In this document: piece after piece, positions 1 to 8,914 of the stretch
How positions within the stretch are numbered: position 1 is the stretch's first letter
Layout of the letters: the number at the start of each line of letters is the position of its first letter
NCBI GenBank assembly: GCA_945897565.1
Contig: CAMDFN010000005.1
Location: 1 to 64,000, forward strand
Direction: 5' to 3'
DNA from: Chryseobacterium gleum
GTDB lineage: Bacteria; Bacteroidota; Bacteroidia; Flavobacteriales_D; Crocinitomicaceae
Length of the DNA: 64,000 nt
Notes under the pieces: generated by a model
Seen by the model: the letters and a program-made list of their open reading frames with translations, nothing else
Database searches by the model: none
What the model was told of the DNA's origin: nothing
Made by a program: the position numbers and the translations under genes

Positions 1-1140
1 CAGCCTAAGCCTACAGCTTATACCGCAACAGTTACCGCTGCTTACGAAGCAGAAAATCAAAAATTACTGGCGCAATACGAAGCCGACAAAGCACAAGCTG
101 AAGCCGACTACCAGCGCGACATGGCAGATCTGCCTAACAAACAAAAAGCTGCCGACGACAAATTCGAGCGCGAGACCAAAGCCTGGAACGAAAAATCTAC
201 CGCTTCCAAAATCATCGAAAAACAAGTGCTCAACGAAAACAACAAGCCTGTCAAAGACTACGTTGCCCAGCCTTATCGCCGCACCATCACAATGCCCGTC
301 ATGAAAACCGCTTATGACTACAACGCATTGGCATCTACCTACCTCTTTATCGACGGCTTGCAAAAAGGCGCTGCCAATGCCCTTAACTACACCGTTACTT
401 TGCAAGGGTTTGAAGCTACACCAGCTAAAATTGTTACTGAAGTAAAGGATGAAGTATCTCGCAAAGACGGCGTAAGCACCACTACTAAAGTGACTTACTA
501 CCACATCGAGTTTACGTATCGCCACCCAATGAGTTTCCGCGTTACCAACGCCATTAACCAAGAAATTTACGCCGCTGCCCCTGCCGAATTCACCGAATTC
601 AAGTTATACAAAGGCGCAGCTACCAAAACACAGCCTTCAATGGATGTGAGCGCGGTTGTCAAATCAATGGAAGACAAATGTTTGCAAGAAAACCTCAAAG
701 TAATGAACCACATGGTCAATGACCGCATTGGTTTTGAGCGCACCGAAGAAACCTTCGAACTCAATTTCGTGAAATCTAAAAATGAGTCACACAACGACTT
801 GCTAGACGCTTTTAATGCGGCCAATCTAGGCTTCAAGATGCTCGGCACCAACGAAGCACAAGGCGCTATGAAACTCAATGAAGCCATTGGTATCTGGAAC
901 AAAGCCCTCGAAGAGTCTGACATCGAAAACAAAAAAGCACGCATAGACAAAGACGTCACTGTTGCTATTTACTTCAACCTACTCGAGGCCTACTTCGCTT
1001 TGCGCAACACCACCGCAGCAGACGAAATCCTCAAAACAATGGGCCGCATGGACATCTCCAACCGCGACAAAAAACAACGCGAAGCATACGAGCAAGCGTA
1101 TATCGACCTTAAATTGCGCATGGCTGCCAACGGATTGTAA
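1..1140 (+). CDS. Uncharacterised protein, 5' end outside the window
   Basis: The frame is open from base 1. The 40 codons before the first in-frame ATG (base 121) are Ala/Glu/Lys/Gln-rich and look coding, so the true start lies outside the window; 379 residues are visible. The middle has beta-type alternation (around YYHIEFTYRHP). The C-terminal 120 residues are helical and TPR-like (EAIGIWNKALEE, then YFNLLEAYFALRNTTAADEIL). No family is recognised and no function is proposed. A hairpin with a T-run follows 50 bp after the stop. Confidence 0.75.
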   Translation, partial: QPKPTAYTATVTAAYEAENQKLLAQYEADKAQAEADYQRDMADLPNKQKAADDKFERETKAWNEKSTASKIIEKQVLNENNKPVKDYVAQPYRRTITMPVMKTAYDYNALASTYLFIDGLQKGAANALNYTVTLQGFEATPAKIVTEVKDEVSRKDGVSTTTKVTYYHIEFTYRHPMSFRVTNAINQEIYAAAPAEFTEFKLYKGAATKTQPSMDVSAVVKSMEDKCLQENLKVMNHMVNDRIGFERTEETFELNFVKSKNESHNDLLDAFNAANLGFKMLGTNEAQGAMKLNEAIGIWNKALEESDIENKKARIDKDVTVAIYFNLLEAYFALRNTTAADEILKTMGRMDISNRDKKQREAYEQAYIDLKLRMAANGL

Positions 1141-1193
1141 GAAATACCAAATCCAAGCAACTCTTTATGGTCCCTTCGGACTTTGACACCACC

Positions 1194-1220
1194 AAATGCC
1201 GTTTTACCGACGGCATTTTT
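1194..1220 (+). terminator. Intrinsic terminator after the first gene
   Basis: A perfect 9-bp stem (AAATGCCGT at 1194-1202 with ACGGCATTT at 1210-1218) encloses a 7-nt loop and runs into five T residues. It lies 54 bp after the stop at 1140 and before the ATG at 1266. A longer reading of the next gene starting at 1167 would run through this hairpin, which supports the later start. Confidence 0.7.
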
Positions 1221-1265
1221 GGTATGCGGTTATTTACATTCCAAACCCTTACAAATTCGCAATCC

Positions 1266-2498
1266 ATGAGAATCATTACACTTTTCGGTATTTTTTTTCT
1301 GAATACGCTCCTCTTTGGACAAGACACGCTGCGCGCTCTTTTCATCGGCAATAGTTACATGGGCGTCAATAACCTGCCTTCAATGGTAAGCGACTTGAGC
1401 GCCTCTCTAGGCGACAACCTCATCTTTGACAGCAATACGCCAGGTGGCCAAACCTTTCAAAACCATGCTTTAAACCCGATCAACTATCAAAAAATGGCGG
1501 CGCAAGAATGGGATTACATCATTTTGCAGGGCCAAAGCCAAGAACCGAGCTTTCCGTTCGACCAAGTCAATTCTCAATCGCTCCCCTACGCCGTGCAACT
1601 TGCTGATAGCGCCAAAGCGATACAACCTTGTAGTCAGGTCAACTTTTTCATGACCTGGGGCCGACAAAACGGCGATCCGCAGTGGGATTCCATCAATACC
1701 TTCGACAAAATGAATACCCGCTTGCGCGATGCGTACCTGCGCATTGCAGACTCAGCCAATGCAGCGGTTTCTCCAGTTGGCGTTGCTTGGAAATATGTCC
1801 GAGACAACCATCCGAACATCAATTTATACCAACAAGATGGCTCTCATCCAAGTGTAGAAGGGTCTTATTTAGCAGCGTGTGTATTTTACACATCTATGTT
1901 TCATAAAAGCAGTGTTGGCAGCCCTTACAATCCAGGTATAGATCACGCCGATGCATTGCTCATTCAACAAATTGCAAGTGCTATTGTCTTGGATAGTCTT
2001 TCAACTTGGAAACTCATACATAAAGACAGTACACTGCAGGCCAACGCGAGTTATTCAAGCATTCCTGGCGCAAGTTTATTGAGTTTTTCAGCCACAGCAA
2101 ATGAGGCCGCTAATTTCACCTGGTATTTTCCAGATGGAACCATAGAAACCGGACCAATAATAGGTTTTGAATACAACTTATCGAGCTATCAAGTCATGCT
2201 TGTCGCTGAAGGACTTTGCGACACAGATACAGTTCTGGTAAACGTCAACAGCTCCAATGCGGGGCTTTCTGCCCTCGGCAATTTTCAATGGAAATGGATC
2301 AACCCTTTACAAATTGAAATTTACAGTTTATCTCTAGTTGAAATTCAAGCGATAGACCTACTGGGTAAAGTACTTTCGAATGATAGAGAAGCAATTCAAA
2401 ATGGAATCCGAATTACCTTTGCGGCGAACACTTCTTTTTTAAGGGTAGTTACCCCAAACGAATCAATAATTATAAGGATTCCTTACCTTCTCAATTGA
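1266..2498 (+). CDS. Secreted SGNH/GDSL-type hydrolase with a sorting-domain-like C-terminus
   Basis: This is a 410-residue protein. The start at 1266 gives a clean signal peptide (hydrophobic, ending LLFGQ) and lies after the upstream terminator. LFIGNSYMG carries the block I nucleophile (Ser30) of SGNH esterases. DGSHPS near the C-terminal side of the domain gives the Asp191/His194 pair. Hydrolysis of an ester or acetyl group is inferred; the substrate is unknown. After about residue 260 there is a PKD-like stretch (FTWYFPDG). The last 80 residues resemble a T9SS type A sorting domain (IQAIDLLGKVLS) but lack the usual YPNP motif. The 3' end overlaps the convergent TPR gene by 8 bp. Confidence 0.75.
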   Translation: MRIITLFGIFFLNTLLFGQDTLRALFIGNSYMGVNNLPSMVSDLSASLGDNLIFDSNTPGGQTFQNHALNPINYQKMAAQEWDYIILQGQSQEPSFPFDQVNSQSLPYAVQLADSAKAIQPCSQVNFFMTWGRQNGDPQWDSINTFDKMNTRLRDAYLRIADSANAAVSPVGVAWKYVRDNHPNINLYQQDGSHPSVEGSYLAACVFYTSMFHKSSVGSPYNPGIDHADALLIQQIASAIVLDSLSTWKLIHKDSTLQANASYSSIPGASLLSFSATANEAANFTWYFPDGTIETGPIIGFEYNLSSYQVMLVAEGLCDTDTVLVNVNSSNAGLSALGNFQWKWINPLQIEIYSLSLVEIQAIDLLGKVLSNDREAIQNGIRITFAANTSFLRVVTPNESIIIRIPYLLN

Positions 2499-3531
2499 GC
2501 ATTTTAGAACGCGAGAAATAATTGGCTTCAGTGATCACAATCGGATTGGGGTTGTACCACTTGACGAAATAACCGAAGTTGGTTTCATTGCTTTTGCGCC
2601 ATTTTTCAAATTGGTCGTTTGGAGCTTGGGCAAAAATCCAATAGTTGTAAGCATCCCAGAAGTTCATGTCGTCGATACCTTGCCAAAATGAATAGAGCAC
2701 CATGCCTTTAGCTTTGTCTTGCTCTGTCAAGATTTGTAGCATTTGTTTTCTGATTGCCGTAAGAGAAGCTACATTGATACTTGGCTTTTTGGTTTCAATA
2801 CCATAAGCCGCGGCTGCTAGCCCTAAAGTGACTTCGAAGTCTATCGTAAAGGGGCTGGCGTCTTTAGCAAAGCTAATTTGCCATTGTCCTTTCTCGTAAA
2901 CAAGCGCTTTTTGATAGGTTTGGTAAAGCAAGGCGCTGATTTCGCGGGTGCGTTGCGTATTGCGCTCTAAATTCATGAAGATTTCTCCGTAAATGATACC
3001 CCAAATTTCGTTTTCAGAATTGCAAAAAATACGCGCCAAGCGGTAATAGTTTGAAGGGAACTCAGGCGACATCTGGATGCCTTTTTCATAATACGGAATA
3101 GCCTTCTCGGTTTCTCCTTTGATCAAGAAGATATTGCCAGACTCTACATACAAGCGGCCACTATTCGGAAAACGCTCTAGGCCTTGGGCATAAGTAGCCA
3201 AAGCGTCTTCTGAGTTACCCATGATATCTTGGCTGTTGCCAATCATTTGCCACAATTGATCAGTGGCTTCTGCATGAGCGGTTTGGGTTTGCATAAGTTG
3301 CACCGCCTTGGCGTAATCTTTTTGCATGTAGTAGCTATAAGCATACTCATACCAAGCGTCGTAATTGGTGGAGTCTTTCTGCAAAACGCCCTCTAAAATA
3401 ACACGGCTCTGCGAAAAGTTGCCGGCGTCCATTTCTTTGATGGCTTCGTTGATCTCTTTGCTTGCAGGGTTTTCTTGGGCGAAGATGACAGAAAAAGAAA
3501 ATGTGAAGAGGAGCGTAAGGATCAATTTCAT
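2491..3531 (-). CDS. Secreted tetratricopeptide repeat protein
   Basis: This 346-residue protein has a signal peptide (MKLILTLLFTFSFSVIFAQ) followed by at least four TPR-type helix pairs between about residues 25 and 170 (for example YDAWYEYAYSYYMQKDYAKAVQL and ALATYAQGLERFPNSGRLYVESGN). The C-terminal half is not recognised. It is probably a periplasmic or outer-membrane-associated scaffold; the partner is unknown. Its ATG overlaps the stop of the gene upstream (ATGA, 3528-3531), so the two are translationally coupled. Confidence 0.75.
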   Translation of the reverse strand: MKLILTLLFTFSFSVIFAQENPASKEINEAIKEMDAGNFSQSRVILEGVLQKDSTNYDAWYEYAYSYYMQKDYAKAVQLMQTQTAHAEATDQLWQMIGNSQDIMGNSEDALATYAQGLERFPNSGRLYVESGNIFLIKGETEKAIPYYEKGIQMSPEFPSNYYRLARIFCNSENEIWGIIYGEIFMNLERNTQRTREISALLYQTYQKALVYEKGQWQISFAKDASPFTIDFEVTLGLAAAAYGIETKKPSINVASLTAIRKQMLQILTEQDKAKGMVLYSFWQGIDDMNFWDAYNYWIFAQAPNDQFEKWRKSNETNFGYFVKWYNPNPIVITEANYFSRSKMLN

Positions 3532-4439
3532 TGGAAAGGGGTAATTTGAAAGTGGGTTAATTTTACTTTTTTAGTGGAAGAAGTGCGCCAAAATACGCGT
3601 CTGGCACCACAAAGATGAGCGATTTTTGCCAAAAAACTGCGTACTGGGTAAATTTTTCCGAGGCGATAGCCTAAAGACACCGTACAAATTCCTTCTTTGG
3701 TTTCCACCACTAAATATTGATGGGAATAGCTTGGCAAAGACGCCAAAACCGCTTGGCTGTACAATTGTGCGCTGAGAATGGGCCAAGTTTGAGGGCATTT
3801 CATGCTTCGTTTAAGTTTCCTTTTGACGCGTTTCCAGTTGGCGTGGTAGAAATTTTTCGATTTTCGATCTTTTAAATGAAATTCATTGTTTGCATAAAAG
3901 ATAGCGCAAAGATCACTATACATAGGGCCTTGATAGGCAAAGCGTTGGTCGCCATCGATGGCCGCGTCAGTTGGCTCTCCTTCTTCATCGTACCAGCGAA
4001 ACGCATACTTGAAATAAGCCTCGCATACATGTGGTTGGTATATGATTTGGTAAGCCCTTCCTGAAGACGGCGGTTCGTTGATGACAAAAAGCTGCTTGTA
4101 ACTTTCCCCAGGGCGCAGGCTCCAAAACTGCATGTATTTGCTGTCTGCGGCAGCGGAATCGGGCAGCACTAAGCTGTAGGTGGTGTCGAGTGTCCACTTC
4201 ATGGTCTCGGCGCGCTCATAGGCAATTACTTCAAACAAACCCATGCCCAATTGCGGATGGCCTGGAATTAAAATGCTGTTATACAAGGAAGAAGCGTTTT
4301 TGATCTCTAACTCCAAAACGGTATACTGATCTGAGCGCGTAGGAACCTGCTTGAGTGAAAAGCGCAACTCAGTGGGCAGCATGTCGGCACGCAACACAGC
4401 CACCCAAAAAAAGAGCAATAAAAGCATCAGTCGTTCCAC
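3528..4439 (-). CDS. Exported protein of unknown function
   Basis: This 303-residue protein has an N-terminal hydrophobic segment (MERLMLLLLFFWVAVLRAD) that reads as a signal peptide. The body is mixed alpha/beta, with a basic stretch near residues 200-215 (KRVKRKLKRSMK) and a basic C-terminus. No family is recognised. It sits between the MORN-type gene (13-bp overlap at its start) and the TPR gene (4-bp overlap at its end), so the three form one unit transcribed leftward. Confidence 0.6.
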   Translation of the reverse strand: MERLMLLLLFFWVAVLRADMLPTELRFSLKQVPTRSDQYTVLELEIKNASSLYNSILIPGHPQLGMGLFEVIAYERAETMKWTLDTTYSLVLPDSAAADSKYMQFWSLRPGESYKQLFVINEPPSSGRAYQIIYQPHVCEAYFKYAFRWYDEEGEPTDAAIDGDQRFAYQGPMYSDLCAIFYANNEFHLKDRKSKNFYHANWKRVKRKLKRSMKCPQTWPILSAQLYSQAVLASLPSYSHQYLVVETKEGICTVSLGYRLGKIYPVRSFLAKIAHLCGARRVFWRTSSTKKVKLTHFQITPFQ

Positions 4440-6343
4440 ATGTAAAATTTAGGCGTCCAAATTTGTTCGGTGTTCAATTCTTCTTTGGTATACCGATGAT
4501 TAAATATTTCAATTTCCATATCTGGATAGATGATGAGCGTGAGGGAACTCGTTGCATAAGCACTTAAATCCATCCAAATAATGGGGCCCTTACGGCGCAA
4601 ATGAACACGCAAAGTACGGTTGAAATCGCGCAGGCCGTTATATTCAGTCTGAGGAAGGGGTTCAAATTGTTCGGGAATGAACTGATACGCCAACTCAATC
4701 AGGGTTTCTATTTCTCTCTTTGAGAATTGGAGTGAGTCTAGTCTTTGTGTTTTGATCAGCCGCTCCAGGCCCTGTTTGGTTTCGATCGATAAACTTGGCA
4801 ATGCTTTTCTCTTATGAACGGATGAATAGCTTGAATTGCGAATGCCCATCTCGTAGAAGCTTTCAAAAATTAAAGACCCGTTAGCATCGTATTCTCGGCA
4901 CCAGCCATCTCTCAAGCCTGAGGTATACCTGTAGTCGAGCAATAGCATGCCCGTAGAATCTAATTCTTGATACGGCCCGTGCAAGCTATCCGAAATGGTA
5001 TGTAAAGCGCGCATTTTAATGCCGTTGCTGGCGTAAAATTCTTTGTAGCATTCTTTGTTTTTGTATTCTACCCTGCTTTTGAGCTTGCCATTTGGGTAAT
5101 AGGAGTCCATCAATTGCTTGAAAAAGCCGTCAGCGCGCGTCTCGACAATAAATACACTTTCCGGAACTAATTTGGGATACCAACGGCGCAGTTCTTTGTA
5201 GGTGTCCAAGCCCTTTTCTTTCGAGATATCCAAACGTTGTATTTCACCATTTTCATAAAATTGAATCATGGTGGTGTCTTGCCCCTGTCGATTGTCTCGG
5301 CGCCAATGGAGCTGCCCGTTGTTGTGCCAATAGGTTTCTACGCCTTTGTTGCGGTCTAGCAATTGGATGCTGACATCATGGGTTTGGACCCCAGCAGCTG
5401 TCCATTCTTTAAGATAACCATTAGCACCTACATCCAACACCTGCTCTAGCGTAAGTTGACCATTTTGGGCCCATTCTTTTTTGTTGGGCTCAAACGGATG
5501 CGCTGTTTCTAGGTCATACAAATACCAATACGCTTGTTGGCCGTTGGCGTGCCAGCCCTTCCACTCGCCCACCGGCACATCATTTTCGTAATGGCGCTCT
5601 GACTCTAGTTTGCCGTCGGGATAATAACTCTTGAAAACGCCGTACAAGCTTCCGTCTTTATGGGTTCCTTTTGATTTGAGCTTGCCGTTTTGGTAGTAGG
5701 TATACACAGGACCGTTCAACGACCGGTGCTCATATTGCCCATTTTTGATAAATTGATGGTATTTGAGTTCCATGAGCTCACCGGTGTCATCATACGTTTT
5801 TTCTGCACCAAAGGGAACCATCAAATAGGTATAGCCGTCTTCGTCAACCGTATGTTCGGGGTGCTGGCTTTTGTCGGACTCATTGAGCTCGCGGTAGCGC
5901 ACCCAACCATAGGAGTGTTCAAATCGTTTTTGCCCTTTGAGGCCAAATTCAATTGTTTTTACACAACGGCGCCCTGTCGCATCCAAGTAATAAATGTTGT
6001 GCGTTTGTAGGGGGCCATTTTCGTAATATACTTTTTGGTCAATGAGCAGCGAATCGCCGTCCCAGAGGGAGAACTTACTGCGCACACGCGAATTGCCTTC
6101 AAAGGTATTGAGAGTTTCTTCCACCAAGCGGCCTTTAACGAAAACGCGGCGCTCATAAATTTTACCCAAATGTATAATTTGACAAACACCATCGCGCGGC
6201 GTTTGAAGGTCGTCTTCGTAAAAAGTAGAAAAAAGATAATGCCCACCTTTTTTATTGGTGGGCTTGAATTCACAGTTGTCTTGCGCCTGCAGTACAAACG
6301 TCAAAAAGTTGAAAAAAAAGAAAAGTAGCCTCGTTAATTTCAT
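4427..6343 (-). CDS. Secreted MORN-variant (YwqK-like) repeat protein
   Basis: This 638-residue protein has a signal peptide (ends LTFVLQAQ). Many copies of the MORN_2 variant repeat, built on Y-x-N-G-x-L or YYPDGKLES plus G-x-W/Y, run from about residue 195 to 470 (YYQNGKLKSKG, YYPDGKLESERHY, WHANGQQAY, YWHNNGQLHWR). Databases label such proteins YwqK antitoxin, which is not a functional assignment. A likely role is a surface or periplasmic repeat scaffold; this is inference. Upstream is a near-consensus -7 box (TATCTTTT). A second, unlinked MORN protein lies at 32890-33792. Confidence 0.8.
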   Translation of the reverse strand: MKLTRLLFFFFNFLTFVLQAQDNCEFKPTNKKGGHYLFSTFYEDDLQTPRDGVCQIIHLGKIYERRVFVKGRLVEETLNTFEGNSRVRSKFSLWDGDSLLIDQKVYYENGPLQTHNIYYLDATGRRCVKTIEFGLKGQKRFEHSYGWVRYRELNESDKSQHPEHTVDEDGYTYLMVPFGAEKTYDDTGELMELKYHQFIKNGQYEHRSLNGPVYTYYQNGKLKSKGTHKDGSLYGVFKSYYPDGKLESERHYENDVPVGEWKGWHANGQQAYWYLYDLETAHPFEPNKKEWAQNGQLTLEQVLDVGANGYLKEWTAAGVQTHDVSIQLLDRNKGVETYWHNNGQLHWRRDNRQGQDTTMIQFYENGEIQRLDISKEKGLDTYKELRRWYPKLVPESVFIVETRADGFFKQLMDSYYPNGKLKSRVEYKNKECYKEFYASNGIKMRALHTISDSLHGPYQELDSTGMLLLDYRYTSGLRDGWCREYDANGSLIFESFYEMGIRNSSYSSVHKRKALPSLSIETKQGLERLIKTQRLDSLQFSKREIETLIELAYQFIPEQFEPLPQTEYNGLRDFNRTLRVHLRRKGPIIWMDLSAYATSSLTLIIYPDMEIEIFNHRYTKEELNTEQIWTPKFYMWND

Positions 6344-6412
6344 TTCCCGAAAAGATAACGCCTAAAGTTCGGAATTCTTAACATGATACGGAAGATGCTT
6401 TCCAGAATGCTT

Positions 6413-8014
6413 TCATTGGATGTTGAGTTGTTTGGTGAGCACTTGTTGGTCGTTGAAAATGAGTTGTACGGTGTAGTTGCCTGGCTGCAAACCAAGGGTT
6501 TTTAAATCTATAGTTTTCTTGGTGTTTTTGATTTTTTCGTAATAGACCTCGTGCACTAACTTCCCGTTGGCATCTGTGATGAAACACTCCACATTTGCTT
6601 TTTGAGCAAGTTCAAAATCAAGAAAAACTATTTCTTTTGCTGGATTCGGATATAAATTCACATTTGAAACAAGCTGAGGAGCCTGCACCTCTATGGCACC
6701 CACATTGGTTCTTTTCAACCACACCTGATAAATGACCGCATTGGCATCGGTTACGCCCGTATTGTTGTTGGTAAATGGGTTCAGCGTTGGGCTTTTGATG
6801 CCGCCTACTACATGCCCAATGAAGATGGAATCACCACTCAACGCTGCGAGGTCAATGATGTCCGAGATGTACTGTGGCACTTGTTCCAAAAGAATAAACT
6901 CCGCACCTGCGCCGAGTAATGCGGGCATTTCTGTCCCTAACACATATTCTTGATAAGTGCCATCGGGGCCCTGTGCACAGCGGCTTATGGTGCGCACAAA
7001 TGGAACATTTTGATCATTAATCAGCGTTCCATTTTGGTAATAATACTGACTGATTCCGCCTAGAAAAAGATGGTGCATGGTTTGGGTTGCGCTATCATAC
7101 AAGCTGAATTTACTCGAATGGTAATTGCTCAAGTACTGACTAAAGCCATTGACAGCGGTGTGGCCGCTACTTTTGATTTCCACAGGATACAAAAAAGGCA
7201 AGTCGGCATTGATTTGAAACACGCCAGATGAAATGAGATAGCCTACTTCGCCATTCGGATACACATGCGGCAGCAAGTTGTAGTCGCGGCGATGCAAATT
7301 GACTTGATCTGTCACCAATTGGTAATTGAGTACTGCTAAGCCTTGCCCCGGCGCACTCAATTCAAATTTTTTAAGGCCGTCCACATACGCTTGCACAAAC
7401 GTTGGGTTGTTCATGGGGTTGTAGCGCCCGTCAAAACGATGCCCACCCACTAAGTAATATTGACTACCTATTTTCCCGATGTTTCCACCTGTAACCGCAA
7501 AGCGCTCATCTTGTATTTGTTCAAAGAAAGTGCTTAACGCTTGATTGTTGATGACCGCGTTGATTGCACCATCTAGATCAATGCGCGTCAGATTCGGAAA
7601 GGTAATGTGGTCATTGGCCGAATTGCTAAAGGCGTAACCGCCTGCTAAAATCAAGGAATTGCCGTCTTGGTAAAAGTTCATGTTGGTGCTTTGCAATTGC
7701 TCCTGCAAGGAAACAGATAACTCGCTCAAAGGACGGCTCCAAGATTGTTGGGTAGCGATGTCTAATACTTGCAATATTTGGTTGTTCTGACTTGCCGGAA
7801 ATGCATTAAAGGGCTGGCGGGCGTGAATGCCGTCTGGCCTACCGCCGATCAATAAGACCTTGCCATCGCGTTGCCCATAAGCAAAAGAATGCAGGCCATT
7901 AAAGCCGGAAATGGAGTCTACCTTGAGTACAATTTCAAAAGGAAAATTGCCGGTTTGAGCAAAAGTTTGAGAGAAAAACAAGAAAGAAAGGAAGGTAAAA
8001 AAAAATGTATTCAT
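6413..8014 (-). CDS. Secreted kelch-like protein with T9SS type A sorting domain
   Basis: This 533-residue protein has a signal peptide ending SQTFAQ. Repeated short beta motifs with paired glycines (GKVLLIGGRPDG, NSLILAGGYAF, SQYYLVGGHRFDG, MHHLFLGGIS) suggest a kelch-like beta-propeller. The last 80 residues form a typical T9SS type A C-terminal domain: NVNLYPNPAKE, then ITDANGKLVHEV, then LQPGNYTVQL. The protein is expected to cross the outer membrane through the T9SS and be attached or released at the cell surface. Ligand or activity is unknown. Confidence 0.8.
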   Translation of the reverse strand: MNTFFFTFLSFLFFSQTFAQTGNFPFEIVLKVDSISGFNGLHSFAYGQRDGKVLLIGGRPDGIHARQPFNAFPASQNNQILQVLDIATQQSWSRPLSELSVSLQEQLQSTNMNFYQDGNSLILAGGYAFSNSANDHITFPNLTRIDLDGAINAVINNQALSTFFEQIQDERFAVTGGNIGKIGSQYYLVGGHRFDGRYNPMNNPTFVQAYVDGLKKFELSAPGQGLAVLNYQLVTDQVNLHRRDYNLLPHVYPNGEVGYLISSGVFQINADLPFLYPVEIKSSGHTAVNGFSQYLSNYHSSKFSLYDSATQTMHHLFLGGISQYYYQNGTLINDQNVPFVRTISRCAQGPDGTYQEYVLGTEMPALLGAGAEFILLEQVPQYISDIIDLAALSGDSIFIGHVVGGIKSPTLNPFTNNNTGVTDANAVIYQVWLKRTNVGAIEVQAPQLVSNVNLYPNPAKEIVFLDFELAQKANVECFITDANGKLVHEVYYEKIKNTKKTIDLKTLGLQPGNYTVQLIFNDQQVLTKQLNIQ

Positions 8015-8068
8015 GTCATTAAAATATTATTAATCAAATATTTAAATTAAATTACCTCATGTTTTAGT

Positions 8069-8902
8069 TTAATGAGCTTGTGCGCCTGGAAAAAGCAACT
8101 CTTTAATGATAATATAGATTCCCATTACCAACACAAACCAACCAAAACCTTTCTTTAATGGTGCACCATCTATTTTTTTAGAGAGTTGGTTACCGAAGAA
8201 AATACCAACGATTGCAAGTGCCGTTACCAATGACAATAAGGTCCAATTCATTTGATCAAAGTTTTCCATGACATCCCCGGTAAAGCCAATTAAAGATTTG
8301 GCGCCAATGATCAATAAACTCGTGCCTACGGCTTGTTTCATTGGTAATTTACTGAGCAGCACCAAAGCTGGAATGATCAAGAATCCGCCACCTGCGCCTA
8401 CCAATCCAGTTAAAACACCAACCACACTTCCCTCTAGTAAAATCATTGGGTAATTGAACACACGCGGTTCATTTGATTCTTGCGCCTCTTTTTTATGGTC
8501 TCGGATCATAGAAACCGAAGCAGCCACCATTAGTACTGCAAAAAGCAACATCAGGGCCAACGCTTTAGTCACCGATATACCTGCGAATTCAAAAAGAATG
8601 GATGGAATTGCAGGAACCAGCACCTTTCTGGTTAGAAAAACGGCAATGATGGAGGGGATGCCAAAAACAACTGCTGTTTTGAGGTCAATGAGCCCCGACT
8701 TGTATTTTGGAAAAGCACCCACCAAACTACTCAAACCTACAATAAATAGTGAATAGGCTATGGCGAGAATAGGGTCTACATTGAAAAGATAAACGAGTAC
8801 AGGAACCGTTAAAATGGATCCTCCACCTCCTATAAGCCCGAGTGAAATACCAATTAAAACGCTAGCAAGAAGACCAAATATGGAGAGTAGATCGAAGGTC
8901 AT
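8069..8902 (-). CDS. TauE/SafE (TSUP) family sulfite exporter
   Basis: This 277-residue integral membrane protein has about eight hydrophobic segments. It carries the TSUP signature glycine motifs twice, LIGGGGSILTVPVL near residue 25 and VGAGGGFLIIPAL near residue 165, as expected for the duplicated fold. It starts 12 bp after the persulfide dioxygenase stop, so the two share an operon. Persulfide dioxygenases release sulfite, and TSUP proteins of this type export sulfite or related anions; export of that product is the inferred role. Confidence 0.85.
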   Translation of the reverse strand: MTFDLLSIFGLLASVLIGISLGLIGGGGSILTVPVLVYLFNVDPILAIAYSLFIVGLSSLVGAFPKYKSGLIDLKTAVVFGIPSIIAVFLTRKVLVPAIPSILFEFAGISVTKALALMLLFAVLMVAASVSMIRDHKKEAQESNEPRVFNYPMILLEGSVVGVLTGLVGAGGGFLIIPALVLLSKLPMKQAVGTSLLIIGAKSLIGFTGDVMENFDQMNWTLLSLVTALAIVGIFFGNQLSKKIDGAPLKKGFGWFVLVMGIYIIIKELLFPGAQAH

Positions 8903-8914
8903 TTGTAAAGAAAC

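Noticed and set aside
4427-6343. Toxin-antitoxin role suggested by the YwqK name often given to MORN_2 proteins
   Set aside because: The protein has a signal peptide and is exported; no toxin gene is adjacent. The label reflects repeat similarity only.
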